A stretch of 64,000 bases of DNA from Prorocentrum cordatum (GCA_963575745.1 CAUYUJ010016371.1:388524-452523); one strand, 5' to 3'. Positions 30,392 through 41,297 are shown, numbered from the stretch's first letter. Notes: a model not told the origin generated them from the sequence alone. Numbers and translations are program-made.

Positions 30392-31313
30392 TCATCCCGC
30401 ATGCGTTTTTTTTAGAGACTGTAGCGACGTTATTATCATGTCGTCTCGAACTCTCTCCTCTGCGGCTTCAGCGGGGAAAGCTGCAAGTGCAAGTCTTTCC
30501 GGTCTAACTTTCGGACCTAACTCTCTGAGGAAATCGCGGAATTTCTGACTCGCGACGTCCGCGTCTGATTCGAGGAACGCTTTCAACGCGCCAGTAACCT
30601 CAAGGCTTGAGCATCCAGGCTCATAACCAAGCGCAGCAGCTACAGGACCGTTATCATGAGACAAACCAGAGGCACAACCACTGATCACATGATGATGTGA
30701 TGATGATGTGTAGGCGACAACGAGATCAGGATTGCGCTCGACGATGTCTTGTTGCCACCGAAAGCCCCCAATCTGAGCGCACCACCGTGTCGCTCGAGAC
30801 TGGGCAGGCGTACGCGATGCCGATGACGTAGAGCAGCACCCCGGCCAGGTTGGTCCCCAATCGTCCGCGAAGCGGATTGGTGTTCCGGATCACCTTCTCA
30901 ACGATCTCCTTGTCGGTACAGACATCTCCTTGTCGGCGCCGACGTGCCTGGTGCGGACAGCTCGGCAACACAGGCGGATAACAACTCATCTTGCATACTG
31001 CTGTTACACTATCCAGAGCAATATTGGCACGACTTTTACCATTCATGGTAGTCATCTCATGCTGGTCCAGATGCAGTGGCGTGCACAAGTGTGATGTTCC
31101 GTCAACGCGGATTCCCGGATGCTGCACAATGATTGCTACTCGATCGAACTCCTCAACATCCACAGAATAACTCCTGGCAGCACGATCTTCTGTGCGCCTC
31201 CAGGACAGGGCGCACTTGGAGCGACCCGTGGAACTGTTCTTCCAAGAAGACCATGCTGGCGGGAACTTGATCAGAGTGTTGAACGGATCAATTTTGCAAC
31301 TCACACGCACCAA
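30392..31313 (-). other. Two unrecognised minus-strand ORFs between integrase and RapZ_C-like region
   Basis: 30688-30392 (GYEPGCSSLEVTGALKAFLE, KFRDFLRELGPKVRPERLAL) looks helical and protein-like; 31313-30726 is mixed in composition. No family is recognised. They could be the 3' exons of the upstream ORFs or the missing protease region of the copia element. Confidence 0.3.
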
Positions 31314-31388
31314 TTGCCCAGCGCCCTGCTCTCCCGCGCGGCCCTTCGACCCCTCCGATGGGGACGATCGAGGATCGACGTGCGCGAT

Positions 31389-32039
31389 TCAGTTCCTCTT
31401 CCTGCCGTGCTCGAAAAGCAAATCAAGCCGAGCTGCGCCAACTGCAATCGGCTCGAAGTCCACCGCTGGATCTCCGGCCCGCTCACCACCCGCCCGCTTG
31501 ACAGGAGAAGCCGGGGATCCTGAGCGAGACGCGCGACTCTTGCTCGATTCGGCGTCGCTGCTGGCGGCAACAGTACTCGCCGGAGGCGGCGGTGGTGGCG
31601 GTAGCGGCTCTACCCTACGCGGTGGCTCCGGCGGCGGAGGCGGCAGAGGAGCCCTGGGGATGCACGCAGGCGGCGGTCCATGCGGCTGCCTCGGCGCGAG
31701 GACAGCAGGCTTGCGCTCCAGTGGTGGCATCGTGAGAGGCATCCCAGGATGGCGAACGATCGTGCCCTCAGAGAAAGGTGTGCCCGGAGGAAGACCCGTC
31801 AACTTGCTAGCGCTGCCCATGCAAGCCCTCTTCTTCGGCGCGTCGTCGCCATCGCCCAGCGAATCGCGCGCCTGAAATGACTGGGATGACGCAGCTGCAG
31901 AAGACGATGCAGCGACGGGCGGCGCCGAAGAAGCAGCAATAGAGATGCGACCACCAACAGATTTGGGCAATGCGCCGGTTTCACCATACTCACGAGCATA
32001 GCGTACAAATCGCAGAATCTGCAGGCGGTCTCTTGTCAT
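31389..32039 (-). CDS. Pro-rich ORF, probable linker of a larger protein
   Basis: 216 residues: a short helical start (MTRDRLQILRFVRYAREYGE), an Ala/Ser linker, then Pro-rich runs (PPPPPEPPRR, PPPPPPPPAS) and a Ser/Arg tail with KSRASRSGSPASP. It is co-directional with the RapZ_C-like ORF 80 bp upstream and may be its continuation after an intron. Low-complexity composition limits confidence. Confidence 0.35.
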   Translation of the reverse strand: MTRDRLQILRFVRYAREYGETGALPKSVGGRISIAASSAPPVAASSSAAASSQSFQARDSLGDGDDAPKKRACMGSASKLTGLPPGTPFSEGTIVRHPGMPLTMPPLERKPAVLAPRQPHGPPPACIPRAPLPPPPPEPPRRVEPLPPPPPPPASTVAASSDAESSKSRASRSGSPASPVKRAGGERAGDPAVDFEPIAVGAARLDLLFEHGRKRN

Positions 32040-32115
32040 CGTGGCAGATCTTCACATAGAACTGCAGCTCGCGCCCAACATATCGCCTCATCATGGTCTT
32101 GAGATCTGTCTCAGA

Positions 32116-33210
32116 CTAGTCAGCGCCGAGACGTTCACGCCAGATCGCTGTGATGTGCTCGCGGATGACCGTGGTCTCGTCCTCATCATCTACTCCGCCA
32201 ACCACGCCCGATGAAGCGCGAGATCCCTTCTCCCCCCTCCTGGCCCCGTCGCGGGGTCTGCGCTTGGCAGACGGCCCAGGAACTGGAGGCGGCGGTGCAC
32301 TGAACTTCTGGAAGTATCCAGTAAGGAGCGAAACCATCTTGTCAGCCACAGAATTCGCCATCTCACGGGCCCAATCGGACAAGTGGCAGCAATCGTCACG
32401 TTCTCCGTTGCAAGTACGTTTGGGCCACTCATGTCGACTCAGGCGTGTAGAACTGCATTCTATGTCGTACTGCTTCAGGACCTGCTTAGCACCATAACTG
32501 ACAGCAACGGAGCGATGCCGACCAGAACGACAGATGGCAGCAATGCGCACAGACTGCGAAGACGCGTTCGTCGCCAACGATCTTCCCACATACTCAGCGA
32601 TACCCACCTAATATTCATTCCCAGCTGAATTGCGCAAGATTTCCGGGTGATGACCGATATGGCGTGCGTGAGTCGGGTCGCTCAGCGCCCTTGTGCCCAC
32701 CAACGCATACCGATCATAGTTCGACAGATTCTCATCTGCAGCAGCGAGCGCATCTATGATGGCATTGCCGTCGCGTCCCCTGGTAGTCATTTCATGACTG
32801 GAGCACTCGTGACTGCGGGCGCACTCCGTCAGCATCGTCGACCCCGAGCACCTCGGGTTGTTCTCGAAGTTCTCCAAGCCCAGCGTGATCACAGCAAACT
32901 TCGAGCCCTGCGGTGTGGAACGAGCCCCAGCAACAGCAGCCGCGGCAGCGACCCGCAAGTCCTCGCCGTCACTGGAGTGATCAACGGGCGCAGGCACACA
33001 CGTGATCCCGTCTTCACTGGAGGGTCTGACGACAGCAGGCGGCGCGGCGTCAGCAGGCGGCGCAGCGCGGCCGGTGGAAGCCGCGCAGCACGGCTGGACA
33101 CAAGCTGATTGATAGGAAATGTGCAACGGACGAATGGGCTCCACAACGTGCTCTGGGTCAAAATGATCAAGACGAATGATAAGAAGACCTGCGCGAGCAC
33201 AACGACACAA
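32116..33210 (-). pseudogene. RapZ_C-like domain gene with in-frame stop
   Basis: Two ORFs in the same frame (33210-32608 and 32607-32116) are separated only by TAG at 32608-32610. The first ends in ALVGTRALSDPTHARHIGHH and PEILRNSAGNEY. The second continues with VRIAAICRSGRHRSVAVSYG and YDIECSSTRLSRHEWP. In bacteria the RapZ C-terminal domain has D-x-R-x-L-x-NP and CTGGxHRSV followed by a strand and RH[RK]D; the same order is seen here. A Cys/His-rich stretch follows (RTCNGERDDCCHLSDW). A one-base stop makes this a recent pseudogene, unless TAG is read through. Confidence 0.6.
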
Positions 33211-33419
33211 TTCTACCTCACCTTCCTAACTCCAGAGAGCGCGACCATTAGCAAGATCCTTCACGAGACCGAGGGAGCCTGTGCCGGAAGATACAAACAA
33301 AAAGCATGACCCGAATTTCTCAACATAGGCGGCTCGAGACACGCACTCACGGCGCCACAAGAAACAACGGTGCGAAACAGAAAACTCGTCTTACTTGTCG
33401 TCTGACTCCCTGCCTGTCC

Positions 33420-34138
33420 TCATATACCGCTGTACGTCTCACGCTGTCTGTGAACACGCTTAGAACATAAACCCAACTTCTCGTATCTATCTTGCGTTGA
33501 GAGCCCAATCTTCACCGTGACAACAGGAGCCCAGGCGACATCAACCGCGCGAAGCTGAGATAGAGCCGAAACTTCGGTCGAAGCGTTCGGCGTGGGAGCC
33601 GCGCGACCGACGAGACTGTGATCTGCGACCTCAGCGACGCAATCGTGGAGCAAAGCAATTCGCTCACCTGTGCTAGCGTCGCCCGTATCAGCACAAATAT
33701 CAACGATACGTTTAGTGGCAGCCTCTAATACAATCTCTAGCTTTATAGAGGTCATACGTCGATCATCCTCAATCATATCCTCAATTGCTTGCGCTTGGAT
33801 GTTGCCGGAGCGTTCAACTTCCCTTGCTGTTGCCTTCTTGTCTTCTGCTAGTTTCCTGGGATGCTCGTCGAAATATGCCATGCAACGACGACAATGCGCG
33901 CGAACAACATCTGGAGCACTGCCGCGCCTGTCCACGAGATCCACGAGAGCGGGCGCAGCGCCGTGCACCTCTTGGTCTTGCGCCCGCAATCCTTGCAGGT
34001 GCGAGCAAGGATACAAGCGCTAGAACGGACTCCCGAGAGATCCACGCAAACCTCGAACGCATGGACGAGGAAATGGGGGGCTTGGAGGCTTCCTGTTAAG
34101 GCCAGAAGAAAAACTCGAATAAGGCAAAACCTTGTCAC
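33420..34138 (-). CDS. ORF with cysteine-rich start
   Basis: The 33420-34016 ORF has VRAHCRRCMAYFDEHPRKLA and a helical middle (KATAREVERSGNIQAQAIED, SIKLEIVLEAATKRIVDICA). An overlapping frame just upstream has RTCKDCGRKTKRC (about 33990), so the two together would form a C-x2-C ... C-x2-C zinc site if one base is missing or a splice occurs. It lies upstream of the RapZ_C-like ORF on the same strand and may be its N-terminal part. Unrecognised. Confidence 0.35.
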
Positions 34139-34546
34139 TGGAAGCTCTCGGCCCCGGAGCTTTCACAAACTGCCCGTCTCCCTTCCGGGTGAAGTTGCGA
34201 TCGGCCCGCCCCAAAAACAGAACCAGGTCCTCACTTGGTTTCTCCACCTTGCGACCCCAACCCACGCGATCTGGAGCATCCCTGAGAACGCGACCATGAC
34301 TCAGCCCTTCGCGCTGACCCGAAGCAGATGCAGCATCCTGACCAGGAACAGATATAAGATCCGAAACAGATCCCCCCCCCCCCTCAAAGTCCCCACCAGA
34401 AACGCTAGCCATATACTAAAGTTCGGCCCAGCGAACAGCCACGATCTCAAGAGCATCTCCCTCAGCCTCTGCAGAGGTCTGAAGACTTTTCTCCCGGGGC
34501 CCTTGAGGTCCCTGAACCGGGGCGGCTTCAATCAATCCAGCGCAAC

Positions 34547-36067
34547 TCACACAGACATGACTCTCAACGCGGTCGCGCTGCAAGCTACACTGCCCGTCGC
34601 AATTCCCCCCTCATGCACGCGCGCATTGTGGCGCACGACGCAAGAAGAGGAACAATAACAGAAACGAGAAATACTAGGATCCATCCTCATCGACTCCTTG
34701 CTCCAAGTGATACGATAAAGGATTGATGCTGACGCAGCAACAGCACTGACGGATGCGAACTCCCATTCGTCATCGTACAGGCGCAACTGGACATGGCGCT
34801 CGCCAGTGTATCCAATGTGTGCGACCATTGCCGCCCTGGGCTTGCCCTTGCATTCAGGGCCCCCGGACTAGTGGCCCGATCCGTGGCAGGTCTTGCATGT
34901 CGAGCGCTTCTGGATCACCATGAGCCGCTTCTTGCGATCTTCCAGGGAAGGCCCCCCCTTTCCGCCCCCCTTGGCCTCCGCGCTTTCCTGTGCGCTTGCT
35001 CCTCCCGTTGGTGCAAGGTTGGCGACCAGGTCCTTTTTGGTCGCGTCAGAAGCTTCTTCCTCCGCGTATCCGGCCATGGCAATCTCGTCGACCACCTCGA
35101 CGTCGAGTTCGCTGCTATCCTGGACAGGAGCCCAGTGAGCATGCGATTCCTCGTCGACGTGGGCGCGTGCGTTGGCGTAGTCGTCCCAGGCCGTGTCGTC
35201 CCAGCCGTGCTCTGGCGCATAGCCGGACGCGCAGTGCCCGTAGGGACTCGGCTCCTCAGGGTAATGCTCCTCCTGCTCGTACCATCCATCATCAGCAGTG
35301 TAGAAGGCGTGTAGTGGAGTGGAGAAGCGCACTTTGCCCTTGCCCTTGCTCCTGTTCTTGTAGCTGGGTCTCGGTTGCGACCACGTCAAAGAGCTGGAGC
35401 CTTTTCCCAGACTCACCCTTGCCTTTTGTGGCAGATGTGTATGCAGCCGTGCTGGAGGATCACAACGTCCACGATATTGTCGAAGGTTGTCAAATTTCCA
35501 GTGGGTGTCAACACCATCAGTTTCTCCGAAGGCGAGAGGCCTGCACGGTCCAAGAGAAGGGAGCCAATCATATCGTCGCGCATCAATATCTTAGGACCTA
35601 GCTTGGAGACAAGTTTCCACCAGCGCTTCCTTAGGGAGATGCACGAGGCCATAGACTCACCGTGCTGCCGAGACAGTGGTCCATAGTGTCTCTGCCCCAC
35701 CTGGAACAGGATCTTCGCTGCCTGCGCCTCTATGGGGAAGAGTGAAGTACGAATCGCCAGCACCAACTGATCGATCCCATTCGGAATAAGAAGCACGTCC
35801 TCACCGGTATCCATGGCAATATCGAATGCGTTACCTTTGGGGCTTTTTTTTTACAAACTTGTTGACAGCTGCGGTGATCACGTGTTGCTGTGGTGCACCC
35901 GTCTCTTGACTCACTGGGGCCAAAGCGGCACTCATGCGCACCTCTGTGCCGAATTCCCACTCGTCAAAATTGTTCACCGTGCCGTCATGAATGTAGGAAC
36001 CACTCTTCGTCTCGGACCGCGTCAGCGCGTCGGCGCTCGGCCGATAGCGAAAAGAAGACAGTGCCAT
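34547..36067 (-). pseudogene. copia gag remnant with disrupted zinc knuckle
   Basis: 36067-35831 (GSYIHDGTVNNFDEWEFGTE) is the gag start. A T9 run (A9 on the coding strand, at about 35844-35852) coincides with a frame change to 35814-35413 (FPIEAQAAKILFQVGQRHYG, LSRQHGESMASCISLRKRWW, LLLDRAGLSPSEKLMVLT). This has the gag pattern GESM-x-SY-x2-RR ... LL-x2-AGLS. A further shift gives 35416-34868, with a Gln/Tyr/Asp-rich stretch, then CKTCHGSGH, a TAG (34868-34870) and SGGPECKGK. Reading the TAG as Trp would restore a C-x2-C-x4-H-x5-C knuckle. Confidence 0.75.
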
Positions 36068-36189
36068 GGCGCAGGGTTCAGTGTCCTAGCGAGGGACACT
36101 GCCAGTACAGAACGTAAAGGGAGGTAGCGCGACACTCTCTGACGAGACGTGCGAACAGTGGTACGGTACGGGGATCGCGTGGTAGCTCC

Positions 36190-36552
36190 CAGTGTGATTA
36201 TGATGCGTTTTGGCGCAATGGCAAAAAGGGTCCCCTTAAGGGTCAAACGGCAGCGAGTGGCGCATATACACACACACGTTACACATGCACTAACTCGCAG
36301 TAGTGTTTCGTCCTGGATCCATGTTTGATGGTTCCCTGGCTCTGTAACAGGCGCCAGCAGCCCAATCCGAGGAAACCTCGCCCAAGTTGAAACAAATCTC
36401 GTCGGAGATCTTGGCCGATTGGGAGAAAAACGTCGCCAAGCCTTTGCGCTGGGAACGGCGAAGACACCCCCCAATGGGACCACCAAAGCACCACCGCAGC
36501 CGTGAGGAGATGAAGGGGGAAGGGGAGCGGGCAAACGAGGAGCAGCGAGAGG
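36190..36552 (+). repeat. Dispersed repeat, copy 2
   Basis: Shares its two blocks with 598-870 in reversed order. It begins after the 5' end of the copia gag, so it might belong to the element's flank or LTR region; no terminal features were found. The words GTAGTGTTTCGTCCTGGATCC-like at 36299 recur in diverged form at about 46900 (GTAGTGTTTCATCCCGGGTC). Confidence 0.55.
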
Positions 36553-36604
36553 AAGACGGCCCGTGCCCTGTAAATACAGTCGTCGCTGCACTGACCACTG
36601 ACTA

Positions 36605-36800
36605 CCAACAGTTGCAAGTGTATTGCAACCCAGTTGCAAAGCACGTGTAAGTGGACTGGAGGGCCGCCTGACTGCTCCATGCGGGGTCTGCTACGTACTC
36701 AGACTTGGCCAGTCAGGCGGGCTTGCGACCAACGTGCAGGCGTCATGCAAGTGGGTTGCAACCGCCTTGCATGTGTTGCAAATGTTGCAGGTCGAACCCA
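36605..36800 (+). repeat. TTGCAAG-rich segment with 11-bp inverted repeat
   Basis: Many TTGCAA/TGCAAGTG words resemble the E1 subterminal region. CCGCCTGACTG (36664-36674) and CAGTCAGGCGG (36710-36720) form an inverted pair 35 bp apart. It could be the decayed end of an E1-like element. Confidence 0.45.
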
Positions 36801-36947
36801 CATGGGGGGCTATGTGTGCGTGTTGTCCGATGGGGGACCCCGCTGGAACGGGAGCGTCCCTTGGGGTCCGACAGCCTGCACCCATATCCATAGACAGTCA
36901 ACCTCCAAACGACGCCCGCCCATGGGCCAGGGTGTGTGAGCGTGCGT

Positions 36948-37137
36948 GCGCGAGAGAGAGAGAGTGTGTGTGTGTGTATGTGTGTGTGTGAGTGTGTGTG
37001 TGTGTGTGCGTGTGCGTGTGCGTGTGCGTGTGCGTGTGCGTGTGCGTGTGCGTGTGCGTGTGCGTGTGCATGTGTGCGTGTGCGTGTGAGTGTGTGTGTG
37101 TGTGCGTGTGTGTATGTGTGTGTGTGTTTGTGTGTGG
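36948..37137 (+). repeat. TG / TGCG microsatellite
   Basis: 190 bp of (TG)n with a central block of (TGTGCG)n, preceded by (GA)n at 36951-36962. Thr/His and Cys/Val frames are artefacts. Confidence 0.97.
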
Positions 37138-37368
37138 TGTTCGTTCGTCATAACCACCATCATGCATTGCAACAGGCCCGTACGCAGCGAGCAACAACAA
37201 GGACCACACACACACAAGGGGGGGGGGGGGGGGCGGGGCCCTGCTGCAGCAGCGCCACGGCGCACAGCGCCCCCAGCGGCTCGGAGAGCCCCGAGGCCAG
37301 GCTCACCTGACGCATCCCCCCCCTCCCAAGGGCGCCCTGGCGCTGAGGAGGGGGGAGGGAGGGAGGCA

Positions 37369-37645
37369 AGAGAGGAGGAGGAGGAGGAGGAGGAGGAGGA
37401 GGAGGAGGAGGAGGAGGAGGAGGAGGAGGAGGAGGAGGAGGAGGAGGGGGAGGAGGAGGAGGAGGGAGGAGGCGGAGGAGGACGAGAAGGAAAAGGGCGG
37501 AGGAGGAGACGTGCTCACCCTTCTCCTGCTCAGCCCTCCTCCTCCTCCTCCTCCTCCTAATCTTCCACCTCCTCCTCCTCCTCCTCCTCCTCCTTCTCCT
37601 CCTCCTACTCCTCCTTCTTCCCCTCCTCCCTCCCCCCTTCCTCCC
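37369..37645 (+). repeat. (GGA)n then (CCT)n microsatellites
   Basis: GGA array at 37369-37480 followed by a CCT array at about 37535-37640; the two are inverted relative to each other and could form a large hairpin. Confidence 0.95.
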
Positions 37646-37979
37646 CGTCTCTCTCCTCCTCCTTTCGCTCCACTGAGATCCTGGCGCCGCAAGTTTTTCG
37701 AGTCGTGCGCTTTTTGATCCAGATCTGGGCCTGGAGGCCCTCACGTATAGGTCCGGCGCGAAACATGCAGCCGAAAGATGAGTCCAGGGTTCCGGTTGTG
37801 AATTGACACGCTGTTGTATTTTTCGTCGCGTCGTCGGATCTCTGGGTCCTCTTCAAGAGCGAAAGCTGGAGACGACTCGGCAACGGTCTCAAACCCCCCA
37901 AAAATAGGGTTTCGCCGTGTTCATCTTGTTCCAATGAGCTGAGGCCATTGGCGCTTGAGGTCAATCTTTCTTCTTCGTC

Positions 37980-38425
37980 TTCTTCTTCTTCTTCTTGTTC
38001 TTCTCCTCCTCCTCCTCCTGTCTCCCTCCCTCCTCCTCCTCCTCCTCCTCCTCCTCCTCCTCCTCCTCCTGGCTGGCAATGTGTCCGCCCGACGCCACCA
38101 GCCTGTCCACGAAGGCGGCCGCGGCGGACGACAGCGCAGGCGGAAAGGCGTTGCTCGGCCCCTTGCCTCTTCACCACACCTTCTCCTCCTCCTCCCCCTC
38201 CTCCCCCTCCTCCATCTCCTCCTCCTCCTCCTCCTCCTCCTCCTCCTCCTCCTCCTCCTCCTTCTGGCCACCGAGTGTCCGCCCGACCCTTACCCTCTGG
38301 CCCACGAAGCTGGCCGCGGAGGACGACGTAGAGGCCGCCGCGTGGCCCGTCCACTGGGCCCCCTCCTCCGCCTCCCCTTCCAACCTGCTGGGTGGGCCCT
38401 CTGCATTTCTCTGTGCGCTTCAGCT
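37980..38425 (+). repeat. CCT arrays with a duplicated 100-bp unit
   Basis: Two CCT arrays (about 38000-38070 and 38178-38262) are each followed by a similar segment: TGTCCGCCCGACGCCACCAG ... GGCGGCCGCGGCGGACGAC (38080-38140) and TGTCCGCCCGACCCTTACCC ... GGCCGCGGAGGACGAC (38275-38330). On the minus strand they read SSAAAFVDRLVASGG-like plus poly-Glu, so a repeated acidic exon is possible but unproven. Confidence 0.7.
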
Positions 38426-38544
38426 TTGGCTTCGGCTTCAGCCGCGGGTGCACCGCGGAGCCCGTTGGGGCAAGCTCGCCCTGTTGGCGTTCCGCTCGCA
38501 TGGTTGCCTCCATCCCAATCTCCCCGATCCTCGTCGTCGTCGTC

Positions 38545-38645
38545 GGCCTCCTCCTCCTCCTCCTTGTCCTCCTCCTCCTCTCGTCATCAGCATCATCATC
38601 ATCGTCATCATCCTTATTATCTGCATCCTCACTTCCTCCTCCTCA
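38545..38645 (+). repeat. CCT/CAT microsatellite
   Basis: Short CCT tract, then a CATCATCAT tract; no gene. Confidence 0.85.
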
Positions 38646-38789
38646 CTTCCCCTCTGTATATTAAGTGACACTTGAATTGAGCAGCGAAGATAATCTCCGA
38701 GCACGGGTCCAGCTGCCAGGGAGCCATCAAGAAGGTGGGTTGCCCCCTCCCCGTTCCTCCGCTCGTCCCCCTCCCCCTCCTCCTCCTCC

Positions 38790-39800
38790 ACCCGCCAGGC
38801 AGAAAAGCGCGGGCGAGCCACGATCAGCCGTGCTGGGAGCCGTCCGTGCCAGGCGAGAACGTGCGGGCCAACGTCATCAGCTACAGAGTTGAGACCAGTT
38901 CGTGCGAGAGACGCCACACAAAAAGCGGGCAACGGCAGGAAGCCTCAACGCGAGAAGCGGGAAGCGAAGCTGGAGTCCGCCACACCAGCCCCTCCCTCGG
39001 CGAGCAGCGGCAGCAGGCGATGCCGCGGCACCAAGCGAGAGGGAAGACGAAGGTCGAGCCCAATCTCATCAGCTACGAGGCCTGACAGGCGAAGGTTGAG
39101 CCCGACGCGGAGCCCGACCCAAACACCGACGCCGAAGCGGAAGGCGAAGGTAGAGCCCGACGCGTTCAGCTACAATGCTGGGATCGAGGGCAGTGTGCGA
39201 AAGTGGGAAGGCGAAGCTGGAGCCCGACGCCATCCGCCTGGAGCCACTGTGCGAGCAGCGTGCGAAAAGCGGGAGGCAACGCGGGACCATGAGCGACGCA
39301 GGAAGAAGGCGAAGGACGAGCCCGACGCCATCAGCTACACTCGACGCGACGAGAGCCCGACGTGCGAAGGCTGTAGAAAGTCGAGCCCGATGCCATCAGC
39401 TGCATCTGGCGAGAGTTGGAAAGCTGGAGGTGAAGATGGCGCCCAACGTCCTACTCATACTGCGAGCAGCGGGAGGCGAAGTTGGAGCCCGATGTCCTGG
39501 GCATGGCGCTCGAAGGTCGAGCCCAATGCCATCAGCTAGCCGACGAGTTGTAAAATGCTGTAGGCGGAGTCGGATCCCAACTTACTACCCCATACTCTGC
39601 GAGAAGTGCGAGAAGCGGGTGGCGAAGCTGGAGGCCGATTCTAGCCAGACGTGCCGGCCGACCCTCCATACGATGGAGGAAGGCGAAGTTGGAGCCCAAT
39701 GTCACTAGCTACTACGCTGGGGATCGAAGGAGCGACAATCAGGCTCGGCGGCGCCATGGCCAAACCACAACCTCCCGCTGGACGGAGCATCAGCTACAGT
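38790..39800 (+). pseudogene. Decayed PPR (pentatricopeptide repeat) array
   Basis: The motif GAGCCCGACGCCATCAGCTA (Glu-Pro-Asp-x-Ile-Ser-Tyr) recurs, often mutated, at about 38873, 39056, 39090, 39147, 39225, 39318, 39387, 39485, 39516 and 39690. The spacers (GCGAAGTTGGAGCCC, TGCGAGCAGCGGGAGGCGAA) match the EAKLEPDVISYNA ... SACEK pattern of dinoflagellate PPR proteins. The normal 105-bp (35-residue) period is broken by deletions and frameshifts, and stop codons occur in every frame (ORFs 38889-39539, 39175-39708). Functional PPR proteins bind organellar RNA; this one cannot. Confidence 0.75.
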
Positions 39801-39929
39801 GCTGGAATCAGCCCGGCGTGAGGTTCAGATGCGTGGCGCCCCCAAGGCCGACTTGTGAGGGGTGGCCTCTCTTTCGTCGCCGCGGTGCGTGCCTCGCAAC
39901 TGCGGTGATCAGGCCTGCCAGATCCAGAT

Positions 39930-39975
39930 CCTCCTCCTCCTCCTCCTCCTCCTCCTCCTCCTCTTCCTCCTCCTC
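39930..39975 (+). repeat. (CCT)n microsatellite
   Basis: About 14 CCT triplets at the end of the PPR pseudogene. Confidence 0.9.
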
Positions 39976-40119
39976 CACCCTCTCTGACCTCCCTCCCACT
40001 GTTCCCTACCTAGGCTCTGCCTAGAAGGGTTCTTACTCTCTATGCTTAAAGGGGCCGGGCAATGGAAACCGGCCCGGGCGGTTCCCCCCGTATCCGCCAC
40101 GCGGTTCCCCCAGTTACGT

Positions 40120-40545
40120 CCCCTTAGCTTAGCGTTGCTTATCTCATCTTAGCTTAGCTTATTTAATATTAGCTTAGCTTAGCTTCATACTAGCTCAGGC
40201 TTATCTTAGCTTAGCTTACCTTCATCTTAGCTTCGGTGAGCTTTAGAATAGCAGAGCACAGCATCGCATAGCATAGCGTAGCATAGCATAGCGCAGCACA
40301 GCATATCATAGCCCAGTATAGCATAACATAGCGCAGCATAGCATAGCATACATAGCATAGCGCAGCACAGCACAGCTCAGCATAGCACAGCGCATCATAG
40401 CATAGCATAGCATAGCAGAGCATAGCACAGCGCAACATGACATATCATAGCTTAGCATAGCATATCCTAGTATAGCGCAGCATAGCATAGTATAGCATAG
40501 CATAGCGCAGCATAGCATGGCATAGCATAGCATGGCATAGCAACT
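40120..40545 (+). repeat. Pentanucleotide arrays TTAGC and CATAG
   Basis: 40120-40250 is a degenerate TAGCT/TTAGC array; 40250-40545 is a degenerate AGCAT array with ACAGC variants. The sharp change of motif at about 40245 suggests two expansions of related pentamers. Minus-strand frames (MLCYAMLCY...) are translations of the repeat. Confidence 0.95.
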
Positions 40546-41040
40546 AATGCTGCCTTCCTAGGGGCTCCAACTTCTAGGTAGGGTCGCACTGGGGTAATGT
40601 TTAGATTAAGGAAGTGGCGAGGTGTTCGGCGGCTTGGGTGGTTCCCGAATGCTCCGCTAGGTGAGGAGCGATGCTGCGAAGTAAAAACGTTCAGGAGATG
40701 GTTCACCGTGGGGTGAGCTTTCTCCAACAAATATGCGTTCGGGTACGTAGCTCGTGACCAAGATTAAGACACCAGGCAGTGCACCAGGTTTCATTGTAGC
40801 TAATGTGGTCAACATCTGAAGCGTGAAATGGTCCAAGTTTTTGGATTGCCCCTGGGCCTTCCTGGCCTTTTTTTCAGTGAGGGCGAACCAAGTCCCAACG
40901 GAAGGTTCCGTATGACTATCGTCGTCGTAGCAGTCTTCTCGGTATCAGAGTGAGGGGCCAAACGGTCTTACACCATCCCTGAATGCGTACCTGAAGTGGG
41001 TTTCTACGGTGAGGGTTCTTATTGTTGATTGATGTGATTT
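40546..41040. other. Unannotated unique sequence
   Basis: No ORF above background and no repeat seen; base composition is more balanced than in the flanks. Confidence 0.4.
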
Positions 41041-41065
41041 GTTGTTTCTTGTTGTCGTCGTCGTC

Positions 41066-41152
41066 CACGCCCGCGACCCGCCCGCGACCCACCCACGACC
41101 CACCTGCGACCCACCCGCGACCCGCCCGCGACCCACCCGCGACCAAGCGCCT
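41066..41152 (+). repeat. 10-bp tandem repeat CGCGACCCRC
   Basis: About eight head-to-tail copies (CCGCCCGCGACCCACCCACG and variants) just after a GTCGTCGTCGTC tract. Confidence 0.9.
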
Positions 41153-41297
41153 GCGGTGGGCTTCTGCAGAAAATCTCATACTGGTGACGACCACGCCGCC
41201 CCCCTCTCTATCCGCGCAACTGCGGGGGCTGTTACTCTTCTTCCCCCTCATCCCTCATTATCCTTCTCCTACTCCTCTCAATATCGTCGTCGTCGCT

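Larger units (their letters stand above)
27141..36067 (-). mobile_element. Decayed Ty1/copia retrotransposon
   Basis: On the minus strand, in the copia order, are gag (36067-34547), integrase (30258-29700), linker and reverse transcriptase (29657-28155) and RNase H (28158-27141). Every part has frameshifts, stops or altered key residues. No LTR pair was found by eye. The 34.5-30.3-kb segment between gag and integrase is longer than a protease needs and contains other ORFs, so an insertion or a second gene may lie there. LTR limits are undetermined. Confidence 0.75.

Noticed and set aside
31389-32039. Pro-rich ORF as the copia protease
   Set aside because: No DTG/DSG motif in a suitable context.
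36810-37310. His/Thr- and Cys/Val-rich ORFs
   Set aside because: Products of the TG/TGCG microsatellite.
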